From NCBI RefSeq assembly GCF_025751575.1, contig NZ_JAOWLA010000006.1, positions 124,001 to 188,000 of the forward strand: 64,000 nucleotides of DNA. The letters are read 5' to 3'. The notes beneath the pieces are model-generated. The model searched no databases, was not told the DNA's origin, and saw nothing but the letters and a program-made list of their open reading frames with translations. This document shows, one piece after another, positions 54,173 through 63,415 of this stretch. This DNA comes from Albidovulum sediminicola (GTDB lineage: Bacteria > Pseudomonadota > Alphaproteobacteria > Rhodobacterales > Rhodobacteraceae). The position numbers and the translations under genes are program-made. Within the stretch, counting starts at the first letter, position 1. Each line of letters begins with the position of its first letter.

Positions 54173-55261
54173 ATGGCCACCGTATTTCCTTCGCGCCGGG
54201 TCAGGCGCACCCCCTTCTCTGCTGGCGTCGAGGCGGCGGGGATGACCGTCTGCACCATCTACAACCGCATGATCCTGCCGTCCGTCTTCGCCAGCCAGGA
54301 AGAGGATTACCGCCACCTCAAGACCCATGTGCAGGTCTGGGACGTGGCCTGCGAACGCCAGGTGGCGGTGCAGGGCCCGGACGCGCGGCGGCTTCTGGAC
54401 CTGATCAGCCCGCGTGACATCGACCGCATGGCCGCCGACCAGTGCTACTACATGCCCGCCATCGACCGCGAAGGCGGCATGCTGAACGATCCCGTTCTGG
54501 TGAAGCTGGCCGACGATCACTTCTGGATTTCGCTCGCCGACAGCGACTATCTGCAATACGTCCTGGGGATCTCTGACGGGCTCGGCATGGACGTCCGCGT
54601 GTGGGAGCCCGATGTCAGCCCGCTCGCCGTTCAGGGGCCGAAGTCCGACGACCTGATGGCGCGGGTCTTCGGGGAAGAGGTCCGCGCGATCCGCTTCTTC
54701 CGCTACAAGCGCCTGGCCTTCCAGGGTCAGTCCTTCGTCGTCGCGCGCTCCGGCTATTCCAAGCAGGGCGGGTTCGAGATCTATGTGGAGGGCAGCGAGC
54801 ACGGCATGCCGCTCTGGAACGCGCTTATGGCGGCGGGGGAGGATCTGAACGTCCGCGCCGGTTGCCCCTCGACCATGGAACGGGTCGAGGGCGGATTGCT
54901 CAGCTACGGTAACGACATGCGGCGCGAGAACACGCCCTACGAATGCGGGCTTGGGAAATACGTTAACTCTCCGCGTGACTATATCGGCAAGGCGGGCCTT
55001 CTGGCGCGGGCCGAGCCCGAGCGCCAGATCCGTGCGATCGAAATCTTCGGAGAGATCCCGCCGATCACGGCGCCCTGGCCGCTTTACGCGGACGGCCGCA
55101 GGGTGGGACAGGTCACCACCGCGTCGTGGTCGCCCGATTTCCGCACCAATGTGTCGATCGGCATGGTAGACCGGTCGCATTGGGACGCGGGCCAGAAGCT
55201 GGAGATCGAGACCCCCGAGGGCATGCGCGCGGCTGAGGTCAAGGCCGGGTTCTGGATCTGA
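54173..55261 (+). CDS. dmdA: Dimethylsulfoniopropionate demethylase
   Basis: 362 residues of the GcvT fold. The start VFPSRRVRRTPFSAGVEAAG and blocks HVQVWDVACERQVAVQGPDA, DQCYYMPAIDREGGMLNDPV and YKRLAFQGQSFVVARSGYSKQ agree closely with my memory of DmdA from Ruegeria pomeroyi, rather than with glycine-cleavage GcvT. It moves a methyl group from DMSP to THF, giving methylmercaptopropionate and 5-methyl-THF. The adjacent acuI and divergent GntR gene support this. DmdA-like paralogues of other function exist, so a tree would settle it. Confidence 0.85.
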   Translation: MATVFPSRRVRRTPFSAGVEAAGMTVCTIYNRMILPSVFASQEEDYRHLKTHVQVWDVACERQVAVQGPDARRLLDLISPRDIDRMAADQCYYMPAIDREGGMLNDPVLVKLADDHFWISLADSDYLQYVLGISDGLGMDVRVWEPDVSPLAVQGPKSDDLMARVFGEEVRAIRFFRYKRLAFQGQSFVVARSGYSKQGGFEIYVEGSEHGMPLWNALMAAGEDLNVRAGCPSTMERVEGGLLSYGNDMRRENTPYECGLGKYVNSPRDYIGKAGLLARAEPERQIRAIEIFGEIPPITAPWPLYADGRRVGQVTTASWSPDFRTNVSIGMVDRSHWDAGQKLEIETPEGMRAAEVKAGFWI

Positions 55262-55318
55262 ACGCCCGTCACAGGGCGGAAAAGCGATGGCGGGACAGAC
55301 CCGCGGGAAGGAGCCGAG

Positions 55319-56311
55319 ATGATCAAGGCGCTTGTCGTTCGCAAGGAAGGCGAGGCGAAACCTGTGGCCGCGGTCGAGGAGATCTCCCTCGACCAGTTGC
55401 CGGAGGCGGAGGTCACGGTGGCGGTGGACTACTCCACCGTCAACTACAAGGACGGGCTTTGCATCGGGCCGGGCGGGGGGCTGGTGCGCAACTACCCCCA
55501 TATTCCCGGCATCGACTTCGCCGGCACGGTCGAGTCGTCGGCCGATCCCCGCTACAAGCCCGGCGACAAGGTGGTTCTGACCGGCTGGCGCGTGGGTGAG
55601 GCGCATTGGGGCGGCTATGCGCAAAAGGCGCGGGTGCGCGCAGACTGGCTGGTCCCGCTGCCCGAGGGGCTGAGCACCCGTCAGGCCATGGCGGTGGGTA
55701 CTGCTGGGCTGACCGCGATGCTCGCGGTGATGGCGCTTGAGGATCACGGGCTGGCCCCCGGCCACGGGCCGGTCTTGGTCACCGGGGCCGCCGGCGGGGT
55801 CGGCTCGGTCGCGACCGCGATCCTTGCGAGGCTCGGGCACGAGGTTGCCGCTGTCACCGGACGGCCCGATACGGCGGAGTATCTGACCAGCCTTGGCGCC
55901 ACCCGGATCGTCGCGCGGGAGGAGCTGACCGAGGTCACGAAGCGTCCCCTGGAAAGCGAGACCTGGGCGGGCTGTGTCGACGCGGTCGCGGGTCCGATGC
56001 TGGGCCGCGTGCTCAAGCAGATGAAATACGGCACCTCCGTTGCCGCCGTGGGGCTTGCGGGCGGCGCCGCGATCGACGGGGCGCTAATCACCCCCTTCAT
56101 CCTGCGTGGCGTCAACCTTCTGGGCATCGACAGCGTGTTGCAGCCCTATGCCAACCGCCTCCGCGCCTGGGAGCGAATCGCCAAGGACCTGCCGATGGAC
56201 AAGCTGGAAGCGATGGTCCAGCCCGCGACGCTCTCCGATCTGCCGGGGCTTGGCCGGGATATCCTGAAGGGCCAGGTGCGGGGCAGGGTGGTCGTGGACG
56301 TGAACGCCTGA
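55319..56311 (+). CDS. acuI: Acrylyl-CoA reductase (NADPH)
   Basis: 330 residues of the zinc-less MDR family (YhdH/AcuI). It has VDYSTVNYKDGLCIGPGGGL near residue 40, the NADPH motif GAAGGVGSVATAIL and LLGIDSVLQPYANRLRAWER toward the end. AcuI reduces toxic acryloyl-CoA to propionyl-CoA. Together with dmdA it covers DMSP and acrylate handling; the two are 57 bases apart and probably cotranscribed. Confidence 0.92.
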   Translation: MIKALVVRKEGEAKPVAAVEEISLDQLPEAEVTVAVDYSTVNYKDGLCIGPGGGLVRNYPHIPGIDFAGTVESSADPRYKPGDKVVLTGWRVGEAHWGGYAQKARVRADWLVPLPEGLSTRQAMAVGTAGLTAMLAVMALEDHGLAPGHGPVLVTGAAGGVGSVATAILARLGHEVAAVTGRPDTAEYLTSLGATRIVAREELTEVTKRPLESETWAGCVDAVAGPMLGRVLKQMKYGTSVAAVGLAGGAAIDGALITPFILRGVNLLGIDSVLQPYANRLRAWERIAKDLPMDKLEAMVQPATLSDLPGLGRDILKGQVRGRVVVDVNA

Positions 56312-56327
56312 GGGCAGCCGCGCGGGT

Positions 56328-57119
56328 TCAGATGGACTCGCCGCCGTCGATGACGAGCGCGTGACCCGTCATGAAGGATGATGCGTCGGAGGCCAGGAAC
56401 ACGATGGCCTCCGCGATTTCACGAACCTCGCCCCAGCGCCCCATGGGGATCGCGGTGGCAACGTAGCGCTCCAGCGCCTGCCGCCCGCCCATCTGAACCT
56501 CGAACCCGGCGTTGAAGGGCGTGTCCACGAAACCGGGGCAGAGCGCGTTGATGCGGATGTTGAAGCGGGCGTAATCGGCCGCCATCTGCCGCGTCATGGC
56601 GACGGCGGCGTGTTTCGTCGTGGCGTAGGCGATCATCTCCCGGTCGAACTGCACGCCGGAGTTCGAGGCGGTGATGATGATGCTGCCGCCGCCCTGCCGC
56701 CGCATCCGGTCCACCGCCGCGCGCGCCGCGACGAAATGCGACCGCACGTTCAGCGCCCAGGACAGGTCCATGTCGCGGGCGGTCACCTCCTCCAGCGTGC
56801 CCTGGATCTGCACCCCCGCGTGGGAGTGCAGGATATCGAGACGGCCGTGATCGTCGCCCACCGCCGCGACGGCCGCCGCGACCGCCGCGTCATCGGTCAC
56901 GTCCAGCGTCTGCGATGCGGCGCTGCCGCCAGCCTCGCGGATTGCCGTGGCGGTGTCCGCCGCCCGTGTGCCGTCGCGGTCGGTGACGTGGACATGCGCC
57001 CCCGCTTGTGCCAGCGCCAACGCGCCCGCGCGCCCGATGCCGGACCCCGCGCCTGTGAGGAACGCGACGCGCCGGGCCAGCGGGCGGAGGTCGGGGGAGG
57101 TCTTGGCAAGCCCGTTCAT
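56328..57119 (-). CDS. Short-chain dehydrogenase/reductase
   Basis: 263 residues. The NAD(P) motif is TGAGSGIGRAGALAL. LHSHAGV stands where most SDRs have NNAG, a clear deviation. Catalytic residues are Ser in IITASNSGVQ and Tyr-Lys in YATTKHAAVA; the end FMTGHALVIDGGESI is usual. It overlaps the permease gene upstream (ATGA) and is the last gene of the ABC operon, so it probably oxidises the imported compound or its first product. Confidence 0.87.
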   Translation of the reverse strand: MNGLAKTSPDLRPLARRVAFLTGAGSGIGRAGALALAQAGAHVHVTDRDGTRAADTATAIREAGGSAASQTLDVTDDAAVAAAVAAVGDDHGRLDILHSHAGVQIQGTLEEVTARDMDLSWALNVRSHFVAARAAVDRMRRQGGGSIIITASNSGVQFDREMIAYATTKHAAVAMTRQMAADYARFNIRINALCPGFVDTPFNAGFEVQMGGRQALERYVATAIPMGRWGEVREIAEAIVFLASDASSFMTGHALVIDGGESI

Positions 57120-57928
57120 CCGCGCCTCCGCCCCGTGCGCAGAAGCACCTGCGCGGCAATCAGCAGCAGCAGAGAGGCCGCCAGTACCATCGTGCCGATG
57201 GCGTTGATTTCTGGCGTCACGCCCCGGCGGATCGAGGAGAAGACATAGATTGGCAGCGTCGTTTCAGACCCTGCGACGAAGAAGGCGATGATGAAATCGT
57301 CGAAGCTGAAGGTGAAGCTGAGGAGAAACCCCGCGAGGATTGCCGGGAAAATGAGCGGCAGCGTCACTTGCCGGAAGGTGCCCATTGGCGTGGCGTAAAG
57401 GTCCGATGACGCCTCGGCCAGCGCCCGGTCCATGCCGGCAAGGCGCGCGCGGATGATGATGATCACCAGCGCCATGGTAAAGAGCGTGTGCGCCGCGATC
57501 AGCGATCCGTAGCCCATCGACAGTTGCGGCGGGGGACCGCCCGGCCATATCGCCGCGAGCACCGGGTTCAACTGGTCGAAGAGCGTGACAAGCCCGATCA
57601 GCGTCGCGATGCCGATGACGATGCCGGGGATCATCACCGCGACATAGATCAGAAGGTCGAAGGCGGTGCGCAGCGGCCCCTTGGTCCCTTGCAGCGCGAC
57701 TGCCGCCATCGTGCCGAAGACACTGGCGCAAGTGGCGGAGACCAGCGCCACGATCAGGCTCGTCTGAAGCGCCTCCATCACGAAGGGATTGGAAAGCGCC
57801 TTGCCGTACCACTGCGTCGAAAAGCCCTGAAACTGGCTCGCGTGGCGCCCGGCGTTGAAGCTGAAAAGCGCGATCACCCCGATCGGGATGTAAAGGAAGA
57901 GGTAGACGAAGGCGGCGTAGATCCTCAT
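57116..57928 (-). CDS. ABC transporter permease (PotC-type)
   Basis: 270 residues with six helices and the EAA loop LAEASSDLYATPMGTFRQVTLP. It is the PotC/PotI type of polyamine/opine/putrescine family permease. It lies 7 bases after the PotB-type gene. Substrate undetermined. Confidence 0.9.
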   Translation of the reverse strand: MRIYAAFVYLFLYIPIGVIALFSFNAGRHASQFQGFSTQWYGKALSNPFVMEALQTSLIVALVSATCASVFGTMAAVALQGTKGPLRTAFDLLIYVAVMIPGIVIGIATLIGLVTLFDQLNPVLAAIWPGGPPPQLSMGYGSLIAAHTLFTMALVIIIIRARLAGMDRALAEASSDLYATPMGTFRQVTLPLIFPAILAGFLLSFTFSFDDFIIAFFVAGSETTLPIYVFSSIRRGVTPEINAIGTMVLAASLLLLIAAQVLLRTGRRRG

Positions 57929-57935
57929 CGGCCCC

Positions 57936-58787
57936 TCACATCAGCGCCACGTCTTCGCGCTGCGCACCGAGCCTGCGGATGAGCCGCATGTAGGCCGTGA
58001 CGGAGACCAGCATCAGGATCACCAGCGTTGCCGCGACCGCCGAACCGTAGGCCCAGTTGCGCGATTGCAGGAACAGGTCGACCAGCGCGTTGCCGACGAA
58101 GAACACCTTGCCACCGCCCAGGATCGCCGGGATCAGGAATTCACCCATCAGCAGGATGAAGACCAGCAGGCAGCCCGTGGCGATGCCCGGCAGCGACATC
58201 GGCAGCGTGACCTGAAGGAAGGTCCGCCAGGGTGAGGCGCCAAGGTCCGAGGATGCCTCCAGCAGCCGCTTGTCCAGCCGGTCGAGGTTCACGAAGATCG
58301 GGAAGACCATCAGCGGCAGGTAGCCGTAGACGATGCCGATCAGCACGGCGAAGGGCGTGTTGATCAACCGCACATCCTCGATCCCGATGGCAGCAAGCAG
58401 CGCCGGGATGCCGCGCCCGCCCAGGAGGAAGATCCAGGCGTAGCTGCGGATCAGGATCGAGGTCCAGAAGGGCACGATCACGAGGACCAGAAGCGCCGTC
58501 TTCCAGCGCGGGTCGGCGCGGACCGCCAGGTAATAGGCCAGAGGATAGGCGATCAGGAGCGAGGCGAGCGTGCCCGCCGGCGCGAGGATCAGCGTGTTCT
58601 TGAACGCCGCCCATCGCGCCGGCAGGTTCGCGTATTGCTCCAGCGTGAAGGCGGGGACATAGCCGCCGGCTGCCCCGCGCTCTCCGAAGCTGAAGATCAG
58701 GACGACGGTCAGCGGGATGACCAGCATGACCAGGAACCACGCCCCTGCGGGCGCGAGGAGAAGAAAGTTCCTGCTGCGCTGTGTCAT
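57936..58787 (-). CDS. ABC transporter permease (PotB-type)
   Basis: 283 residues with six helices and the EAA loop LLEASSDLGASPWRTFLQVTLP. PotB/PotH type. It pairs with the preceding entry and follows the binding-protein gene by 16 bases. Confidence 0.9.
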   Translation of the reverse strand: MTQRSRNFLLLAPAGAWFLVMLVIPLTVVLIFSFGERGAAGGYVPAFTLEQYANLPARWAAFKNTLILAPAGTLASLLIAYPLAYYLAVRADPRWKTALLVLVIVPFWTSILIRSYAWIFLLGGRGIPALLAAIGIEDVRLINTPFAVLIGIVYGYLPLMVFPIFVNLDRLDKRLLEASSDLGASPWRTFLQVTLPMSLPGIATGCLLVFILLMGEFLIPAILGGGKVFFVGNALVDLFLQSRNWAYGSAVAATLVILMLVSVTAYMRLIRRLGAQREDVALM

Positions 58788-58803
58788 CCCGCCGTTCCGT
58801 CGC

Positions 58804-59964
58804 TCAGGCCGATTTGAAGCGGGCCAGAAGCTCCGCCCGGTTGGGATCGGTCAGGGTCGCGGCCGCGCCGAACTCAAGCGCGTCCAGAAGCTCGGCCGCG
58901 GGGTAGAGGATCGGGTCGTTCAGGACCTCGGCCGGCAGAAGCGCGTTCACGCGGCTGTCGGCGACCGGGTAGCCGTGGAACAGCGCCTCTTTCGCGTTGA
59001 CTTCGGGCGTCAGCATGAAGTCGATCAGCGCATAGGCCGCGTCGAGATGCGGGGCGCCCTTCGGGATGGCGTAGAAGTCGCTCCAAAGCTCGCCGCCTTC
59101 CTTGCCCAGCACGTAGACGATCTCTGGCATGTCGCGGTTCATCTGTTTCCCGTCGCCGGTCCAGCACATCGTCATCCAGGCGTCGCCCGAACGCATCGAG
59201 GGCTGGTAGTCCGAGTTGATCGCGAACAGGTGCGGCTTGGCGTCCAGCAGCAGTTTCTCGGCGTCCGCAAGTTCCTTCGGATCGACAGAATTGAAGGAGT
59301 AGCCGAAGTACTTCAGCGCGTTGCCGATGGTGGTGAGCTGATAATCATGCACCATGGTCCGGCCCGAGAAGCTGTCCATGGTCATGTCCCAGAATTCCTT
59401 CCAGGTGGTCGGCGTCACGTTGTCGTTCTTGCTGATGTTGATGGCATATCCGGTCGTGCCCCAGTTCTTCGACACGGCGTAAAGCGTGCCGTCGACGTTG
59501 CCGGGGCCCGCAAAGCGCGCGTCAAAGGCGGCAGGGTCGTAGTTCGCCATGCGCGCCGCATCCAAGGGCTCGATCAGGCCTTCGCCGACATAGGTCGTGA
59601 TCGTGTAGTTCGTCGGCACGAACACGTCCCAGCCAGAGCCGCCGGCCTGAAGCTTGGCCAGCATCTCCTCGTTGGAGCCGAAGACGTTCACGTCAACGGC
59701 CGCGCCGGTGGCGGCGGTGAAGGCTTCGAAGTTCGCCGGATCGTGGTAGTTGGGCCAGGTCGCCAGCACCACGCGGTCGCCAATGTCGCCCGCAGCAAAG
59801 GCAGGGCGGGGGCGAAGCCCCGGTACGGCGGCGGCCAGGACGGCGGTGGCTGTCCCAAGCCCCGTGACGCCCAGGAAGTGGCGCCGCGTCACGGAGCCGC
59901 GCCTGTAGCGATAAAGCTCCTCCATGAACTTCCGCTTCGAGATGTAGTCGGTGTCGTTGGTCAT
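58804..59964 (-). CDS. ABC transporter substrate-binding protein (PotD/PotF family), Tat-exported
   Basis: 386 residues. The N terminus carries a twin-arginine signal (TRRHFLGVTG at about 26-35) followed by a hydrophobic stretch and cleavage near AFA/AG (about residue 57); the 25 residues before the RR are unusually long. The mature protein has the PotD-like start VVLATWPNYHDPANFEAF and NWGTTGYAINISKNDNVTP. It would bind a polyamine or an amino-acid-like cation. Tat export means it folds before crossing the membrane. Confidence 0.88.
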   Translation of the reverse strand: MTNDTDYISKRKFMEELYRYRRGSVTRRHFLGVTGLGTATAVLAAAVPGLRPRPAFAAGDIGDRVVLATWPNYHDPANFEAFTAATGAAVDVNVFGSNEEMLAKLQAGGSGWDVFVPTNYTITTYVGEGLIEPLDAARMANYDPAAFDARFAGPGNVDGTLYAVSKNWGTTGYAINISKNDNVTPTTWKEFWDMTMDSFSGRTMVHDYQLTTIGNALKYFGYSFNSVDPKELADAEKLLLDAKPHLFAINSDYQPSMRSGDAWMTMCWTGDGKQMNRDMPEIVYVLGKEGGELWSDFYAIPKGAPHLDAAYALIDFMLTPEVNAKEALFHGYPVADSRVNALLPAEVLNDPILYPAAELLDALEFGAAATLTDPNRAELLARFKSA

Positions 59965-59995
59965 GGTTTTCCCCGTCGGTTGGCTTTTGTGGTGC

Positions 59996-61144
59996 CTAGT
60001 CTTGTGTCAGGACAAGCGCGCTTTCGGCCTCCCAGAAGGCCACGAGCCGCTCGCCGGCGTTGAACGGTCCGTCGCTCAGTTCCGCCTGCCTTGGCGTCAG
60101 CACCATGAATTCGCCAAGGCCGTCATGCTTCACCAGGTATTCGGTGTGTTCGCCCAGAAAGATCCGGCTCAGGACGGTGACATCCCATCCGGCCTTGTCC
60201 CCGTCGGCCGCAGTGCGGGCCAACCGGACCTGTTCGGGCCGGACGCTGAGCGTGACCGCCTGGCCCGCCGTCACCGGGGCAAGCGCGCGGCCCGAAAGCA
60301 TGATGCCACCCGCGACGCGGACCTGCGTTTCCGTGTCCGAGACCGCCGCCGCCACGCCGTCGAAGAAGTTGGAGCTTCCGACGAAGCCCGCGACATAGCG
60401 GTTGCGCGGGCGGTCATAAAGGTCGCGCGGGCTGCCGGTCTGGACGATACGGCCGTCGCGCATGATGCAGATCCGGTCGCTCATCGACAGCGCTTCTTCC
60501 TGGTCGTGGGTAACGAGGACGAAGGTGATGCCAAGCCGGCGCTGGATGTTCTGCAGCTCGATCTGCATTTCCTTGCGCAGCTTGCGGTCGAGCGCCGCCA
60601 TCGGCTCGTCCAGCAGCAGGAGCTTCGGTTCGTTGACGATGGCGCGGGCCAGCGCCACGCGCTGTTGCTGGCCGCCGGAGAGTTCCCAGATGCGGCGCCC
60701 TCCGAACCCCTCGAGCCGGACGATTTCCAGCGCATTTGTCACCTTGCGCTCGATTTCTTCGCGCGGCGGGCGCGGACGGCGCTGGCGCAGCCCGTAGCCG
60801 ATGTTCTGGGCGACCGTCAGGTGGGGGAAAAGCGCATAGTGCTGAAAGACCATGTTGACCGGGCGCCGGTAGGGTTCGAGGTCGTTCACGACCTCCCCAT
60901 CCAGAAGCACATCGCCGGAGCTCGGGGCCTCGAACCCCGCCAGCATGCGCAGCGCCGTCGTCTTGCCGCAGCCCGAGGGGCCGAGGAAGGACAGGAACTC
61001 CCCCGCCTCGATCGACAGGTTCAGACCGTCGGCCGCCAGAACCTCTCCAAAGCGCTTGGAGACGTTGCGAAGTTCCGCGATCGGCCCCGCCGCGGGCTTC
61101 GCGGCTTGCAGTCCGGATGGCGGTGCGTATGCCGCTTCGTTCAT
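59996..61144 (-). CDS. ABC transporter ATP-binding protein (PotA-type)
   Basis: 382 residues. Walker A GPSGCGKTT, signature LSGGQQQRV, Walker B LLLLDEPMAALDRKLR, switch His in VTHDQEEAL, and a C-terminal TOBE domain. ATG 61142-61144 is chosen; an in-frame ATG 30 bases upstream is possible. First gene of the operon, divergent from the LuxR-type regulator. Confidence 0.92.
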   Translation of the reverse strand: MNEAAYAPPSGLQAAKPAAGPIAELRNVSKRFGEVLAADGLNLSIEAGEFLSFLGPSGCGKTTALRMLAGFEAPSSGDVLLDGEVVNDLEPYRRPVNMVFQHYALFPHLTVAQNIGYGLRQRRPRPPREEIERKVTNALEIVRLEGFGGRRIWELSGGQQQRVALARAIVNEPKLLLLDEPMAALDRKLRKEMQIELQNIQRRLGITFVLVTHDQEEALSMSDRICIMRDGRIVQTGSPRDLYDRPRNRYVAGFVGSSNFFDGVAAAVSDTETQVRVAGGIMLSGRALAPVTAGQAVTLSVRPEQVRLARTAADGDKAGWDVTVLSRIFLGEHTEYLVKHDGLGEFMVLTPRQAELSDGPFNAGERLVAFWEAESALVLTQD

Positions 61145-61182
61145 TATTTGATTTCTTTTCGCAATTGGGTACATACCCCCAT

Positions 61183-61231
61183 ATTCGGGAAAACTGTAAG
61201 AAAGATGCGATTTATTGTATATATCCCGAAT
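61183..61231. promoter_or_regulatory. Inverted repeat between the PotA-type and LuxR-type genes
   Basis: ATTCGGGA (61183-61190) and TCCCGAAT (61224-61231) form a perfect 8-base inverted repeat with centres 41 bases (about four helical turns) apart, in an AT-rich divergent promoter region. The spacing suits a pair of regulator sites, probably for the LuxR-type protein. Confidence 0.5.
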
Positions 61232-61268
61232 TAGGTAGAGAAGCGCTTTGGCGCAGGGGGGAGGAGCG

Positions 61269-62063
61269 GTGAAGGACTGGCTTGAACCGACCGGCGCGGT
61301 GATTGCCGCCATCGGGCAGGCGGAGTTTCCGGGCCGCCTTTCGCAGGCGCTTCGCGGCATAGCGCCCTTCGATTACACGGTCATCTTCGGCTATCGCGGG
61401 GCCTCTCGGCCGCTTGATCTTTTTGACGATTTTCCAAAGGGAAAGCGCCGGATCTTCGTGGAGGATTATCAGGAGGGGCCCTACCTTCTGGACCCGTTCT
61501 ACCTGGCCTGCACCCAGCCGGTTTCCGAAGGCTTCTACCGGATGCGAGACCTCGCGCCGGACCGCTTCTACCAGGGCGAGTATTTTCGCAATTACTATGT
61601 GCAGACCGGCCTTGCGGAAGAGGCGGGCTACTTCGTCGATGTTCCTGGCGGGGCGGTTGTGGTGGTCTCGCTGATGCGCGCGAAGAAGGCTTTCTCCGCC
61701 AAGGAGATTCGCGACTTCCGCCAATATTGGCCGGTCCTGAGCGCCGCCTGCCGGCAGCATTGGTCGGACATTGAGCCCTCGGACGGAAAGCCGGAGGCCG
61801 CGCCGGGACCAAGGATGCAGGACAGCGTCGAAATGGCCTTCCTGAACTTCGGCGAGGGGACGCTGACCCCGCGCGAGCGCGCCGTGGCGGAATACACGCT
61901 CAAGGGTCATTCGGCTGACGCGGTGGGGCGCATCCTTGGCATTTCCCCCGGCACGGTGCGCATCCATCGGCGCAACATCTACGCCAAGCTGCGCATCCGT
62001 TCCCAAGGGGAACTCTTCTCACGTTTCATCGAGACCCTCTCGGCTGAGGGGGAGCGCGGCTGA
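61269..62063 (+). CDS. LuxR-family (HTH) regulator of the ABC locus
   Basis: 264 residues from GTG 61269, with GGAGG upstream. The C-terminal HTH is LTPRERAVAEYTLKGHSADAVGRILGISPGTVRIHRRNIYAKL (about 199-241; given here as landmarks LTPRE...TVRIHRR). The N-terminal 180 residues match no sensor domain I know, and the Trp/Tyr/Asp set of acyl-homoserine-lactone binders is not evident. It is divergent from the transporter operon and probably controls it in response to the substrate. Confidence 0.85.
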   Translation: MKDWLEPTGAVIAAIGQAEFPGRLSQALRGIAPFDYTVIFGYRGASRPLDLFDDFPKGKRRIFVEDYQEGPYLLDPFYLACTQPVSEGFYRMRDLAPDRFYQGEYFRNYYVQTGLAEEAGYFVDVPGGAVVVVSLMRAKKAFSAKEIRDFRQYWPVLSAACRQHWSDIEPSDGKPEAAPGPRMQDSVEMAFLNFGEGTLTPRERAVAEYTLKGHSADAVGRILGISPGTVRIHRRNIYAKLRIRSQGELFSRFIETLSAEGERG

Positions 62064-62088
62064 GGGGCATGGCGGCTGAAGCCGCCGC

Positions 62089-63246
62089 TTAGCCCCCAGG
62101 GGTCTTGTGGTAAAGCGCGCCGTAGGCGCTTGGCCGGAAGCTCCCCACTGCCGCGTCCTTGTAGTTCGCGCGTTCCAGCCAGGCGGGGTTGATCTCGACG
62201 CCCCAGCCGGGGGCGTCCGGGACGGTGACGGCGCCGTCCGTGACCGCGAAGGGCGCACCCAGGAACAGGTCGCGCTGCCAAGGATAGTAGTCGTCGCCCT
62301 CGATCGACAGTTCCAGATACTTGCCCGCGTTCGGCAGCGCGGCCAGCAGGTGCATCGTGCAGACGGTCACCAGCGACAGGTTCGCCGCGTGCGGTGTGCA
62401 GGGCAAGCCCGCCGCCCCGGCCATCCGTGCGACTTCAAGCGTGCGGGTGAGCCCGCCCATATACATGACATCGGGCTGGACGATATCGACCGCGCGCATC
62501 GCGATCATGCGGGACCAGGTGCCCATGTCCCAGTCCTGCTCGCCGCCTGTCACGTCAATCGCGACGGCTTCGGTCACGGCACGGGTGGCCTCAAGGTCCC
62601 AGTAAGGCACCGGCTCCTCATAATGTCCGATGCCGTGGTCGGCGAGCATCCGCCCTACCTCGATCGCGCGGGGGACCGAAAAGCCGGAGTTCGCATCGAC
62701 GAGCTTGTCGATCCCGTCCCCCAATGCGCGGGCGAGGGTGGGGATGATCTCCTCCGTCCGGCCGGGCCATTCGTCCACGTCGGCGCCGCATTCCGCGCCG
62801 ATGCGCCACTTGGCGGCGGTGAATCCCTGCTCGGCGCAAAGGCGGGTCAGGCGTTCGGCTTCGTCCCGGGGCGTGATGTCGCGCTTCATCGAACTGGCAT
62901 AGGCGCGCACGCGGCCCGGTCCGCCGCCGATCAGGCTGGCGACCGGCTTGCCGGCCCGGCGCCCCGCCATGTCCCAAAGCGCGGTGTCGAGGCCCGCCAG
63001 CGCGCGGCAGCGGTAGCTTCCGGGATATTTGTGCTCCCGCCGTTCGATCAGCGCGACGAGGCCCGCGATGTCGTCGCAGGCCGCGCCCAGGGCCCAGGGC
63101 ACCACCTGCCGGTGCAGGACCTGCGCCGTGATATCGGCGTTGTAGGTGGAGGTCTGGCCCCAGCCAATGGCCCCGTCCTCGGCCGTGACGCGGACGAAGC
63201 AGACAAATTCGTCGTGGAAGGTCTCGATCCGGGCGATGCGCGTCAT
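62089..63246 (-). CDS. Mandelate racemase/muconate lactonizing enzyme family protein
   Basis: 385 residues of the enolase superfamily. The K-x-K-like motif is AAKWRIG, with metal ligands in VDANSGFS, HYEEPVPYWD and TGGEQDWD. A His in CTPHAANLSL may act as the second base. The family abstracts an alpha proton from carboxylates (racemases, sugar-acid dehydratases, hydroxyproline betaine epimerases). It converges with the LuxR-type gene, 25 bases between stops; substrate unknown. Confidence 0.87.
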   Translation of the reverse strand: MTRIARIETFHDEFVCFVRVTAEDGAIGWGQTSTYNADITAQVLHRQVVPWALGAACDDIAGLVALIERREHKYPGSYRCRALAGLDTALWDMAGRRAGKPVASLIGGGPGRVRAYASSMKRDITPRDEAERLTRLCAEQGFTAAKWRIGAECGADVDEWPGRTEEIIPTLARALGDGIDKLVDANSGFSVPRAIEVGRMLADHGIGHYEEPVPYWDLEATRAVTEAVAIDVTGGEQDWDMGTWSRMIAMRAVDIVQPDVMYMGGLTRTLEVARMAGAAGLPCTPHAANLSLVTVCTMHLLAALPNAGKYLELSIEGDDYYPWQRDLFLGAPFAVTDGAVTVPDAPGWGVEINPAWLERANYKDAAVGSFRPSAYGALYHKTPGG

Positions 63247-63415
63247 GACTGTGGCCCCTGCGCTATTGAGGCTTCAACCGATAGCGGGCGCGCGGGCTTG
63301 CGGCAATGGTCTGGCCGCATGAGAGGGGGCTGGAAAACCGGGCCACGCTGCGCCATGAGGGCAGGGCGCCGGTTCGCCGAGGCGCCCGAGATCCCCTGCA
63401 AGCGAAAGGCCCCCC

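Noticed and set aside
59996-61360. Longer start for the PotA-type ATPase within the LuxR-type gene
   Set aside because: It would run antisense through the regulator promoter and the start of the regulator gene and lacks family similarity before residue M at 61144.
61269-62063. LuxR-type protein as a quorum-sensing receptor
   Set aside because: There is no luxI-type gene nearby, and the N-terminal domain lacks the evident set of autoinducer-binding residues.
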